Source: Parietaria judaica (taxonomy: Eukaryota > Streptophyta > Magnoliopsida > Rosales > Urticaceae). From it: 64,000 nucleotides of DNA. Position numbers and translations under genes: made by a program. This document shows positions 35,630-48,078 of the stretch, one piece after another. The stretch spans positions 5,053,501 to 5,117,500 of the forward strand of contig OX940870.1 in assembly GCA_954871525.1 (NCBI GenBank). The letters are read 5' to 3'. Within the stretch, counting starts at the first letter, position 1. Each line of letters opens with the position of its first letter. Below the pieces are notes generated by a model that had not been told where the DNA came from, did no database searches, and was given only the letters and a program-made list of their open reading frames with translations.

Positions 35630-36914
35630 GGTATCTTTTTTTACAGTTCATTTTGAGAATCTTAATTGGATTCTAAATTAAGAGCGAATAAATAAGAGAG
35701 TAACTGATAAATGCTCCTTAAACTTTGCTCAATGACGTAGTTTTCCTTTTGAACATTAGATTTTAACAAAAGTACTCTCTAATCTTTTTACATGTTAAAA
35801 ATTTACATAAAATACTAACACATTCGCAACATATAATTTTTTGAATTATTTAATTTTGTTAGATTTTTTCCTAGCTTTTGTAAATTACTTCATAAAAATT
35901 TATACTTTTACTCTGAAATAATTATGTATCACGCACAATTTAATATTTTTTATTATTATTACTACACATAAAAAATAATATTGTGCTACTTTTTGAATAT
36001 ATTACGACATATTACTGTCCAAAATTGAAGTTCCAGGAATAAAATACACTGATTTATAAAAGTCGAGGAGCTAAAAGAAACTAACCAAATTGTAAGTTGC
36101 TAACAATGATTGAATTAGCATATCAGTTTGCACTCTAAAATGTGTTTTTACTTTTACCTATGGGAAAAGAATATAAATAAAAAAATATATAAAAAAATCG
36201 TTACTTATTTAATTTTGGACCGTTTTTCCTCTTCCATGCAATGTGGATTGTCGGTGAACGCCGAATTTGTAAATACTTTCACGTGCTGAGTTTGGCACTA
36301 ATTAAGGTCTACGAATGTATATCCTCTTTATTTATTTATTTATTTTAATATAATTTTTTGTAATTAATATGTATATCATTATCAAGTATATAAAATTAGG
36401 TAGATCATGTATTTTTTTCACTTTTTCGTACCAATTTATCACCAACCAACAAATATAATTGGATGTATATCTCGTTAGTAAGGTAAATATTTGTCCGTTT
36501 AATTAAAATAGTAAAATAGTTTTACTATTATCAGTTGTGTGATGAAAAAAAAATCCTGAAGTTTTCACCTATTACCGGTGGTAAAAAAAAAGTTTTATAG
36601 TTACTGCCTTACTGGCTTTTGAAATAACTTAAAACAAGATAGGATTGTTATAACTTAAAACATAGGCGAAATTATTATGGATGATGAAAAAACCGAAAAT
36701 TTTAAAATAAGATAGGATATTAAAAAATTTAGTAATTACTTTTCGTAAATCAATAAAATATTTAATGGCACACTTTGCAGGAAGATAATTACTTAATATA
36801 CAATATAAAAGTCTTGAGTATTGATTATTGATTCTGGGTTTCCACTATCACAAGTGAAAACCAAATAAAAACACATAAACACTCAATTAAAAAGAAATAA
36901 ATTATATATTTTTA

Positions 36915-37105
36915 ATAGGGGTGACACAATCGGACAAGGTTAAAATGCACTTTCGCATCATTAGATATATTAAGTGTAAGGACATGTGAAACTATTAGCC
37001 AAATTTATTTATATGTAAATGGGGGCACTCATTTGAGTCTCATAAGAATTTGAACCCGAAATTTCTTGAATAGAGGAGTAGTGGATTTACCACTCGGCCT
37101 TGCTT
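36915..37105 (-). mobile_element. tRNA-derived SINE-like element
   Basis: On the minus strand it begins GGCCGAGTGGTAAATCCAC, like the tRNA Leu/Ser A-box region, followed about 35 bases later by GGGTTCAAATTC, a B-box-like sequence, and then a non-tRNA body. The far end (AGGGGTGACACAATCGG on the plus strand) recurs at about 37709 as AGGGGTGACGTAATCAGG. It does not fold as an intact tRNA gene. Confidence 0.45.
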
Positions 37106-40100
37106 TGTTAAAGAAATAAATTAGATTAGATGATAACATATAGAGAAGTTGAAGTCACATCATGAAAAACACTATTTGGTATGATATTTTGTTGTTCCAT
37201 AGATCGATTATCTTACAATATGTATAATTGATTCCCCACTAACCAAAGAAAATGCAAGAGTGGTTGAAACTTGAAACTTAATAATACTCTCAAAATACAT
37301 ATCTTTTATACAAAAATGTGGCTAATAAATACACACAAAACACGATTGGTCCCACACAAAATCACATCTATATCAGAGATATTGAACAATCAAAATCTTA
37401 ACACACGTAACTTTCCCTCCTTTTTCATACTTAAAAATTGGATTACTTAGATATTTCACATTCGTGGGGCATAGTATATAGTTGATTTGTGTCACTCTGA
37501 TTTCGAGCAAAACAGCACGATGTACAAATTAATTTAATGCCATTCTATCTGAAGTACAAGAATTAGCTGTATTCATTATATATTTATATTGTTCTCTGTC
37601 ACAATAATTACATTTACCTTATCCCATCAATGACTGGTTTTCTTGTAAAATAGGCATAAACACCATAAGATATTTATCACAACAACAAAAAAATCTGAGT
37701 TTATTAGGGGTGACGTAATCAGGCAAAAGTATATGAGTTCAGCAGGGGTTAAATGTGCCGATTAACACTCTCTTGCAGCCGGGAGTTCCGGCATTGATCC
37801 ATGAAAAGAGATTGCCGACCGCAAGGCTTTTTTTGTTTTTTACATGATTTTTGGACTATATATATGAAAGAATGGGTGAGAACTCAAATATACTATTAGG
37901 CGTAAAAATAATTTATCACGGGAAAATTCTATTAATCGAATAAGTTTGACGTGTTTAGATAAATGAATAAAAAAATACCGCGAGAAATTGGTGTTTTCTC
38001 GTCGATAATTAACATTTTATGAGGTGTCGTGAGTTTTTGTTTTGTTGTTTTTTTAATGAACATTTTAGACAATCTAATAAATTTGTATCATAACAAAAAA
38101 GGACAAATATCTTCATGCGATGCGATGTTGAAATTAACTCAATACTGAAACACATGAAAACATTATTACATATATTCGATTAAAATGAACACACTGAAAT
38201 ACACGTGTGATAAAAGTAAAAATAAAATGACAAATCCTAAACCTTTTCGTAGAGAATTTATGAATTGTGATTGACCCACAAAATAATGCATACTAAAAGT
38301 AAAAAATAAAACTCAAAAACACTTTGCGTGACTTGCTGACTTTTGGAGCATTGATCATCCCACAAATATGGACTTCGTTACCCAATAAATAAACACACAA
38401 AAATAATTGGGAATATAAAATATTATCATTTATTCTATTCCTATAATCAACAATTAATCTCAGCCAATAACAAACTAGGCAATCGGATAGTGCTTTCCCT
38501 AAAAACAAGGCCAAAAACATGTCCCAAAACACACTCAACTTCACAATTTGCAATAAACAAAACGGAAAACGACACACCAAAGTCGCTCTCGATCATGCCA
38601 AAAGAACGGACCAAGTAAAAGAGCCTTTTTAATATTAATATTATATATAGGGATACAAAATCTTTTAGCTTCGAATTTTGTTCCCAAATATGCTTTACAC
38701 TTGCTTGATTTCATCAACCAACACTAGATATACACAATTTAATATATTATTCGTTTGGCTTTTTAGCTTTGAGCCCCGAGTTTGCTGAGATTAAGGACTT
38801 CACTAGTTGAAATTGATGGGGTTTGGATGACCAAAACGACACTTTACCCAACTCCCAAAAGCTAAAAACGACACTTTAACGGTTTCAAGTCACACAAAAC
38901 TCTGCATTCAACGAACCCACACAACGTTTCTCTCTGACTTCAGAATTTGGAAATGAATCATAGCTTGTGGTATGGGCGAAGCTGAGTTCTCAAGCTAACT
39001 AATAAAAACAAAATTAATTATTAATTTAGATTCTAGATGCAAATGATTACTCTTTATAAACTTTAAAAAAATCTTTAGCTGACAAATTATCAAGAGTAAA
39101 AAATTTAGAGATTTTAAGCAATATTTAATATAGTAAAAAAAAAGGTTGATAAAAAAATATAACTACAATTTTTTTTTGTCACAAAGTACTACGTAATATG
39201 TTTTCATCTATATTAAGTACAATATTATATTTTATAGGTTTGTTTTTTAATTCCTAATTCCTAATTTATCCTTAAAATACTTAAGCATGCTCTAAGTAAC
39301 GTAAGTCTCTTATTTTATAAGTATTTAAAGAATGTAATGTGGCAACGTCATCAAGTGGTTAATTAAGAAGTAGAAAAAGGCACATGATATTAAACGGCTC
39401 ATCCGCATGGGCAAGGATCATATCATGTGACAATTACTTTATTTATTTATTAATTTTTTGTATTTCTTCTAATTGTCGTTTTTGGTTTATTGGCTCTAAA
39501 AAAAGTGTACGTTTCAAAGGCAAGAAAGGCACGTTCCATGTTGCATTTGACAAAGATTACTGTCGCAGTCTCTCTGTGCATATCCACCATGTTATCTTCC
39601 CATAAGCATGTCAAATCAACCTCTTATCTAATAAATAATAAAAAGACATTTAAGTATTTATATAAAACTTGATGTATATATTGAATTCAATTTAGTCACG
39701 GCCAACCGCTAAGATGCACAAACTTTGGAATAGTTTCTTGTTTCAGACCTGACCGGTAAAAATACCCACTTTTAGTTCTACGTTTTAAATCATGTATAAC
39801 TTATTGTTCGAGCTATACATCCTAACAAAAACGTTGGTTTTGATATAATGTCAAGTGTGTACCCAAATTCTATTTTAATAACAAAAGCATTCAAATTGAA
39901 GTTTACTTCGGCACAAGATGAAACCCGTCTTCATGAATCAAAGAAGGTGAAAAATGAGAACGTGACATATACCCGACACTTAATGGTAATGATGGATCAA
40001 ATACGGAGTCATGTGGTGCTGCAATAATCTTTAATATGCGTACTCATTTATTGAAAATAAAATTTGAGTACGTACCACTATATTTAAATATACATAAGTA

Positions 40101-41233
40101 TTTTTTTCGCTATCACGGTTTTCCTCCGTCACAAGTGAGAGCTCTAATAATAAAATCGAGACGGTGGTGAATAAAATATCTCGTTATTAACTTTAATAAT
40201 TAGAATAAAATCTGTCAGTTAAAACGGTTGGTCAGTTGGAAAAGGGCAAGAAAGTTATGGGCCGAAGTACTTGGGAGCCAAGCCTGAAACGCTAAAATGG
40301 CAATGAAATAACATGGTTGATTCGAGTCGGTGCCTTTTATTTATTTAATTTATTTATAATTAAAATCTTGTATTATGTGGGCGAGGAGTGTGACATTAGG
40401 TTTAGATATGGAGATGTATAGTATTGTGGGGTCTCTTAATTTAATGTCGGACTCCACAAAGTAGCTCCACGCACGTGACTGTATCTTTCCAATTATTATT
40501 TTCAATATAAAATGTCTATGTATATGATTTTAATGAATAATGGTAGAGATTCATAGATTACACGAAAAATAAGAAGTCGAATTTATAGTTTTACTATTAT
40601 GGGCTTTTCGAGCATCTCAATATATGTTAATGGACCCTCAGGCCCATTGAAGAGCTACGCTGCACTGAAAGCTCAAAGCCAATTATTGATAAATAAATTA
40701 ATATTAGATAAATTTATGTATAAGATTTTATTAATTTATATATTAATTGATAATTTGATAACGTAGTAAATTTTAGAGGTCGCTATGCTGTCGTTTTGAA
40801 TTTTAGCTCAATTAGATAGACGAAGAAAAGCATAAAAAACTTGTCGTTTATCAACTCTTCTCGATATCAATGCTAGTTGAATATCCAACAGTTAGGTGTC
40901 GCTGTAATCAAAACGACATATAGTTTCTTCTTCTGCTAATGAACTACTCGGTGTCGTTCATCTTTTATACGTCGTCTATCTTTATTTAAAAATCCTATTA
41001 AAAAACACTTTAAATGTTTCTTTTATAAAATATTGAGATTTCTAATAGGTCTCACTTTAAAAGAGGATGTTGTAATTTTTGTTTTCTTCTTATAGTAGTA
41101 CCTGAAATCTTCTCTTTTAATTTGTGATTTTTTTTAAAAAAAAAAATTGTTTATAGGGAAGCTTGTTTTCCATGGGTGCACTGAAAATGATGTTTATAAA
41201 TTAGGGAGAACAAAAGAAATGTAAACGGAAATT

Positions 41234-41235
<2 letters not shown>

Positions 41236-41275
<40 letters not shown>
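41236..41275. repeat. (TA)n microsatellite
   Basis: About 20 uninterrupted TA units. Confidence 0.95.
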
Positions 41276-41281
<6 letters not shown>

Positions 41282-42463
41282 CTATTAAACCAAAATCGTT
41301 ACTAAAGCGGTTAAAACCGAATATACAGAGAAAAATTTGAATATCCGAATTAGGTTAAAACAAGGTTTTCAATTTGAATGTGAAATTCGCAACCGCTTAC
41401 CCAATTTACCGCGTTAACCAAATCTAATAGTATATTTAATTATTTTCAATTGACTATACATGTGAACACGTTAAAAATATATTTCTTTTACATGTATATA
41501 TACTCTCTCGGTGTAATATTAATAGTTTGCTTATGTGAAATATTATTATTTAATAGTTTTTTATGTGTAATATTATGTAATATTAGTAGTCAATTTATGT
41601 AGATATTAAATGCGGGCTAGAAATTGATATTACCGCAACCAAAATCGAAAATCGATTATATGGTAAATGTAATTTTCATCTTTATAACTAGGGTATTCGG
41701 TTATCATTTTTGAAATATCAAAATAAATTATTCAGATTTTATTTGTCAAAAATCACCCCAAATACTCATTTGTTCTCCCTATAAGTGTCGCGTATTCGAC
41801 CATTACCCATTAGTAATACCTAATACCAAATCTAATTAATTTATGCGTTTTAATATACACAGAAATTTAAGTAATTTAGTTACTAAAATTATATTAATAA
41901 AAAATTGACCAAAATAGGTTACTAAAATATCCGTTAAAATTTATAAACGATATTTGATCGCTAACACGAGTCGATATTTGTCTTTCAGTTTAGAATAAAT
42001 GAATTATTGTATTTAATATCTCCAACTAAATATTTGTACAACATTGAGCGAATTGTGCATATCAAAAACCATTATATGTTGTCTATCTTTTTCAAAATTA
42101 TCTTTAAAACTAAAAAAATCTAAATAATAGGCCCTTTCGATAATTTAATTCGTCATACGACTACATATTCGAAACGCCTCATATTTATATGTGGCAGTTT
42201 TTGACACGTACAAATATAAATTTAACCTTTTTAATTAAAATCACCTAAAAAGATATATATATATATATATATGAATATATTAATGAATATGTAAATGATT
42301 ATATATATACATATTTGTGAATGAATCTATATATTAAACGATATATAATACGTATATATATATATGGTAAATATTTATTATTACATTTTTGTAATTATTT
42401 TAGTTAGACGGTTAATTAAAATCTAAGAAAGTTGTAATCAATATTTGTGCTACTGATTCGTGT

Positions 42464-42469
<6 letters not shown>

Positions 42470-42527
<58 letters not shown>

Positions 42528-42548
42528 CGCTATTCCCTCTTCGTTTCT

Positions 42549-42595
<47 letters not shown>

Positions 42596-42618
42596 CGCTA
42601 TTCCCTCTTCGTTTCTTG
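42470..42618. repeat. Duplicated (TA)n plus 28-bp unit in the MFAP1 promoter/leader
   Basis: (TA)n at 42470-42523 is followed by TCCCTCGCTATTCCCTCTTC..., then (TA)n at 42550-42591 and the same 28 bases again (42591-42618). This lies about 530-680 bp before the MFAP1 start, near the likely transcription start. Confidence 0.95.
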
Positions 42619-42666
42619 TCACCCAAGTATCTGATTGCATCCTCTCCTCTCAAGCTTAAACTTAAG

Positions 42667-43096
42667 GTAAAATCTCTCGCTCTTGAATTTTGTTTGAGTT
42701 TCGATTTTCCCAAGGTTGACAATATTCAATCAAGAGCAGTTAGATCATACACGATTTGAATCTATTTTTTGAGTTCGATATTGGATTTTCTTTTTCGGTT
42801 TCGATTTTCATAAGTTTGCAGTGTTTGGAATCGAAACTGTTTAATAAATTATCTTACTGAAATTCATGTTTTTTTGTTTGAGTTTCGATTTTCCCAAGGT
42901 TGACAATATTCAATCAAGAACAGTTTAGGTGGAATTGAAACTGATCAATGACATACACGATTTGAATCTATTTTTGAGTTCGATATTGTTTTTTTTTTTT
43001 TTTTTCAGTTTCGATTTCATAAGTTTGTAAGTGTTTGGAATAGAAACTTTTTAGAAATAATCTTACTGAAATTCATGTTTTGATTTTGTTTCTCAG
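42667..43096 (+). other. Probable 5' UTR intron of MFAP1 with internal 185-bp tandem duplication
   Basis: A donor-like GGTAAAATC after CTTAAACTTAA (about 42666) and an acceptor TTTGTTTCTCAG ending at 43096 bracket an intron in the leader. Inside, GTTTGAGTTTCGATTTTCCC begins two copies (42692 and 42876), each ending CTTACTGAAATTCATGTTTT. The second copy has a long T run. Confidence 0.6.
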
Positions 43097-43145
43097 TTCG
43101 AGCTTTCAGTGAGATCGGAGGATATTTCCGCGAGCATTTCTAACA

Positions 43146-44788
43146 ATGTCGGTGACCGCCGGAGTCGGTGACACTGTGATTGCCGTTCAAGATAAGCTTC
43201 GTGGCAAAATCGGGCAAACCAAAGTCAAGCGGCATTGGCCCGGTAAAGCCCCCGAGTGGGCGGGCGAGGTGGACGAAGATGGGGAAATCAAGACGTCGCT
43301 TTCGGCTGTTCTTGAGAAGGCCTTTCCGCCTCGGAACGACTTTGAGGTCGTCAGCAAAGACGATCCGAGGCTGCGTCGGGTGGCGGAAAGCAGGATTGAT
43401 AATCGCGATCGTCGCCGAATCCGCCCATCTGAGATTGTTTCACCTGTTGAAGAGGAAGCCCCGAGACAGGAAGGTCTCGAAGCGGAGGAAATTGACGAAG
43501 ACGCTTTGGAGGAAAAGAGGCGAAGGAATAAAGAACGGTTGCTCCAGAGAGAGCAAGAAGAAGCTGAGCTTCTTCCCTTGGAAGACGAGGAAGAAGAGGA
43601 GGAAGGTTCTTCCGAGGACGAGACTGATTCCGAAGCAGAGCTCGGTGGTAGGGCGATGGTGAAGCCTGCGTTCGTTCCCGAGACATACAGGGACACGATT
43701 GTAGAGCGGGAGCATATTGAAGCTGAAGATCTAGCCCTCGAGGAGCTGAAGAAGAAAAGATTGGCGGAGAGGAAGAAGGAGACGAAGCAGATGCTGGTTG
43801 AAGAAATCCGAAAGGACGAAGAGATTCAGAAGAGAATAGAACAGGATGCGAGCATTGCTGATATCGAGCTGGACGATGAGATCAACGAGGCTGAGGAGTA
43901 CGAAGCTTGGAAAGTACGGGAGATCGCTAGGATCAAGAGGGACAGAGAGGAGCGAGAGGCCATGGTGAAGGAGAGGAGAGAAGTTGAGAGGCTCCAAAAC
44001 ATGACCGAGGAAGAGCGACGGGAATGGGAGAGGAGAAACCCGAAGGCTGCTCCGAAGCAAAAGCAGAAGTGGAGGTTCAGGCAGAAGTACTATCACAAAG
44101 GCGCTTTCTTCCAAACAGGAGATGATTCGATGACCGACCGTGATTTCTCCGCCCCCACCGGAGAAGACAGGATGGTTAAGACGAAGTTGCGCAAGGTTAT
44201 GCTGGTCAAGAATTTTGGTCGGAGCGGAAGGACGAAATGGACGCATCTCGTTAACGAAGATACCACCGATTGGAGCAATCCGTAAGTTTCATCAAACTCG
44301 TCCTATTTTACTATTAATTGTGTTTGATTTTCTACATTCAAGAGTGCTATACATCATTGAATATTGAGTGTAAACATGTTTAGTCCAAATTATTTAGGCA
44401 ATAAACTTTAGGTCGCTGTCATTTTTGATCGATTTAACAACTCTTTAATCGGATTCGGATTGCACCGATTAGTATATTTTTCCCCGCTTTGTCATTTTAA
44501 CTATTCTTCCATCGGATTTCCCGGGTTATAATTTTTTTACCCTCTGATTTTGACTAATTTAGCAGCTCTTCAGTCTGATTCAACCATTTAGTATCTTTTT
44601 TTTCCTCGTCTTTGTCATTATGATCGGATTAACTACGGATTTAATTTAATATAATTTGGTGGATGTTTTTCAGATGGACATACAACGATCCTCTCTGGGC
44701 AAAGTACTATGCGAAAATGGCGGGAATGAACGCGCCGTTGGCGAGGCCTAAAGGAAGCAAGAAGTTGAAAGATTGGGAATCTCGTTAA
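43146..44788 (+). CDS. MFAP1: Microfibrillar-associated protein 1 homologue (spliceosomal MFAP1)
   Basis: Exons 43146-44281 and 44674-44788, joined in phase 2, encode 416 residues, near the roughly 435 of Arabidopsis homologues. The N-terminal half has KVKRHWPGKAPEW and an acidic EDEEEEEEGSSEDETDSEAE tract, then FVPETYRDTIVERE marks the start of the conserved MFAP1 domain. The middle is a long charged helix (LAERKKETKQMLVEEI, EEREAMVKERREVERLQNMT), and the C-terminus has WRFRQKYYHKGAFFQ, WTHLVNEDTTDW and YNDPLWAKYYAKMAGMN, all family hallmarks. Despite its animal name, MFAP1 is a nuclear protein of the spliceosomal B complex, where it contacts PRP38 and the tri-snRNP. The intron just before the last 38 codons also occurs in other plants as far as I recall. 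Identification is firm. Confidence 0.95.
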
Positions 44789-45630
44789 GAGTTTTATTTG
44801 TCAACAAATTGCATGACCAGATTTTTCATCCTGTTTGTAACTCCAAGAGTATTCTTCTAATTTTGTTAAGAGTGTATTTGAATTTATAAACTTCAAGATC
44901 GAGTATCTTGAAGATACTCGAGGCTGGTTTTCTATACATTTCATTTTGCTATTGCTTGAAATAATAATATAAAACTGCATATTATAATAAGAAAAGCGCG
45001 GCAAGGCGCAAATGGCCGTTGAAGGAAAAGAGCACCGGAGATGCGAATCACCATAAAATAAGAATTTGCTGCCAAAATTTAATTAAAAGAGAAAGGAAGC
45101 CGAGAGAAAAAAATTTAACCAGTCGAATTGTCATGCCATGAACACAAGTTTTCTTTGCAAATTGATGATTGTTGTATTCAAATTCATTATTCTAAATGTC
45201 TAATCATTAATCATTGTTGGTTTTTTTATTTTATTATAAATTGAAAAACTTAGAAAATAGTAGTTTCTACTAATTTAATTAAATCATTACAGTAAATAAA
45301 ATCATAACACTTAGATATTAATCGTGGTCAACGGTGATGAGACTATACAGGATGCCTCTTAGCTCTAACCAAAATAATAAAATTTTATCAAGCAAAAAGA
45401 AGTAGAAAAAAATCTAACTTTATATTGAAACTTATTTTATTATTATTAAATTAATTTGTCAATTGACAATAATTTATTGAGATTCTTAATTTGTATAACT
45501 TGAAATAAACTTTTTAAAAGGTGTCGTTAAACCGATCACGGAAAATCCAATGCACGTCTATTGAACCAAATACGAAATACCTTGTTAAAAGAGTGGTCCC
45601 TATTATTTGGTTTTTTTGCTCTTTAATCAC
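44789..45630. other. Intergenic; no gene seen
   Basis: AT-rich 3' flank of MFAP1. Confidence 0.5.
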
Positions 45631-45639
45631 AAGGTCTTC

Positions 45640-46057
45640 CGTCCTCGTTTTCGGTTTTGCGACCTGTTTTTCTCAATGCTTGTATCGGGACATGCGCAAT
45701 GCTTGTCAGTTGTCATCACCGGACCGGATGAAAAACCATGCAGCTCTTCCACGAGAACCTTCACACTAGCGTGCAGGTCAGCCGAACGTGACCGTGTGGT
45801 TTTTGGCCTTTGCGGGCTTGGCCATTCTCGTAGCTCAGCTACGGAACCTTAACCGGATCTCTATGGTTTCTATTGTGGGCTCCGTCATTGCGGGCGCGTA
45901 TTTCACTCCCCTTTGGGCCCTTCCCATCAGCCATGACCGGCCGACTAACGTGTCCCACCGCCCGCTCGCTCATTGTTGGAGAGGAGACTGGCATGGCAGA
46001 GTTTGGAGGCGCTCTGTTGTGCTTTCTTTCGGAGGTCATAATCTCATTTTGAGATAG
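45640..46057 (+). pseudogene. Fragment of an LHT-type amino acid transporter gene
   Basis: From about 45795 the frame reads VWFLAFAGLAILVAQLRNLN, RISMVSIVGSVIAGAYFTP and HDRPTNVSHRPLAH. This matches lysine/histidine-transporter-like proteins (pattern WxLxFxxxAxLxAQLPNLNSIxxVSLxGxxxA). After a frame change GEETGMAEFGGALL and FGGHNLIL appear, matching the downstream region with part missing, then a stop. Pieces before 45790 are not clearly alignable. The stretch is much more GC-rich than its surroundings. There is no start, most of the 11 or so membrane segments are absent, and the frame shifts, so it is a dead fragment. Confidence 0.7.
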
Positions 46058-47390
46058 AGGTTAGATGAATCTATCGGTAAAATTTTTCTTTCTTATATAT
46101 CATATAATACAGCTCAAATGCATGAACATAAACATATTAAATGTAGAGGGCGATTTTTACCGCCTTGCAGTCACAAGGAAAACCGTAAAGAATGCAATAA
46201 AAATATATACACGATTATTCCCTGATTTATTTATCCCGAAAGGACTCGGTTTTTCCCGTTTATTAGCTTGGACAATCGAAGAATAATGATAAGGATATGA
46301 TTTGATGCCGCACCACGCCGCCATCGACGAGGCTGCCTACGTACCCGGCGAACCAGGATTAGGTCATCACGTAGTTCAATGGGTTTTGGCTTGATCTCTT
46401 CATTCTTTTTCTTCTCTATTTCGTTGGTTTTCTTCTCTTTTTCTCTTCTCTTCTTTCTCTTCTCTTTCTTTCTTCTCTTCTTGGCTGAATGTCTCTCGGC
46501 TGATTTTCTTGGATCCCCTCTTAATGAGGTTTCTTTTATTATTTATAGGGTTAGGGTTTATTGAGCCTTTTCACTTTGGGTTTTTTCTACGAATTGGGCC
46601 TTTCTTCATGGGTTAAGCATTCCTTCACAAACTGGGCTTTTATGTTGACTATGGTCAACATATTTCTTGCCTCTACTTGACGTCGTTTTTGGGCCATAAT
46701 GGCACGCGTTATGTTAAGCATGGATTTGAAGAAATCTGACATCAACATTAAACACACAAGTATAATATATTAACTGAGTAATAACTTAGTTTTGTCGGAC
46801 GCGGCTGGCGTACGGCCCAGTACGCCAGCCACGCAGACGATATAATCTAATAACTATTGAGAGTACTTAAGTATAATCTATTAACTAATTAATAATTTAG
46901 TACAGACAAATACGTATGTTTTTATCGCAAAAATTACCTTATATTTGACTTTTATTACTCCGTCAATGCATATATATCATGCCATATCAAAGCCGCATCT
47001 CTTTTCATTGATTCTAATATTTTTATATTTAATTGAAATTGAAATAAAAAAATCGCTGAAAAAAATATTTAGTATAGACGATCCAAGGACTTATTCGATT
47101 CTAATATTTTAATATGTTTAATAAAAAATATTCGCTCAATACATACATGTATTGAATTAAATGTGCAAAAAAAAAATGTCTGACGTTAATTTTTTTTTTT
47201 CCTTTGATTAATTGAATTGGCAATTGACCAGTTATATATATTTAAAAAAATATGATACCCATGAAAGAGAAATAATAATTACAAATAGCATATATTATTG
47301 ATCAGGAGCAACAATTCGTATTCGGCCATATTAAGAAGAGATATAAGGGGAAAGCAAATGAAAAAATAAAATAAAATTAATTGACCATAA
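46058..47390. other. Intergenic; no gene seen
   Basis: A pyrimidine-rich stretch (46390-46480) gives a spurious Phe/Ser-rich frame. Otherwise AT-rich. Confidence 0.5.
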
Positions 47391-47897
47391 ACATGTAGCT
47401 TATCGTTACCGATTCATCGAGAATTATCGACACTTATCGAGGAAAAACTACTAAGATATTTTTAATAATATATTTACTAAGTTTACATATGTAAATAAAA
47501 TATAGTCCCACTCTCACGTATATAAATACTCAAATAAAATCATGTCATAATCGACACTTATCCAGGATTATCGATGAAAAACCACTAAAATATTTTTAAT
47601 AATATATTTACTAAGTTTACATATGTAAATAAAATATAGTCTCACTCTCACATATATAAATACTCCAATAAAATCATGTCATATAGTCAAATAAATGTAA
47701 ATAAAATCATGTTATTGAAGTTACTTTCGCCGAAAATTATTGAAAAGTGCAATTTTTTTTATAAGTACCCAATTTTTTATATATTTTTTACATTGTTCTT
47801 ACGGATAACCGATTGGTATGGAATATATGACCCATGACTACCGGCAAGACGGATAATCGACGGTTATCAAAAATAATCGTGAATAATTCGAACCTTG
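47391..47897. mobile_element. hAT-type MITE, family of the 51,394 element, left end lost
   Basis: It shares GCTTATCGTTACCGAT, ATATATTTACTAAGTTTACA and CTACCGGCAAGACGGATAAT with the MITE at 51394-52081 and ends in ...CGAACCTTG at 47897. Internally a unit of about 120-130 bp (ATTATCGACACTTATC...TCATGTCATA) is duplicated in tandem. The CAAGGTT left end is not seen. Confidence 0.7.
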
Positions 47898-48078
47898 CAC
47901 AATACGACTAAGTTTTTGTTTGTTTTTCTTTTTCATCTAAAGTGGCGCCTTTTTTTCGTATAAATACAATTCAAGGCTTTAAAGTGGACTTCATTGTTAT
48001 TATACAATCAAATCGGGCCAATATTGTTTAAAATTCAGGGCTTTATTTTGTAATTCAAAGAGTTAAATAGGCCTTATG

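Larger units (their letters stand above)
35630..42420. other. Long gene-free AT-rich region
   Basis: Nearly 7 kb without a frame showing family features. It contains two related SINE-like pieces (36915-37105 and 37700-37830) and (TA)n tracts (41236-41275, about 42253-42272). Short frames at 38293-38580 and 39384-39605 look like chance. Confidence 0.6.

Noticed and set aside
42447..42759. Frames rich in YIYIYI
   Set aside because: Translations of (TA)n microsatellites.
43180..44246. Alternative-frame and minus-strand frames over MFAP1
   Set aside because: Shadows of the MFAP1 coding exon.
46379..46564. 61-residue Phe/Ser-rich frame, possible membrane peptide
   Set aside because: It is the translation of a TCTTTTCT-rich tract with no start context or homologue I know.
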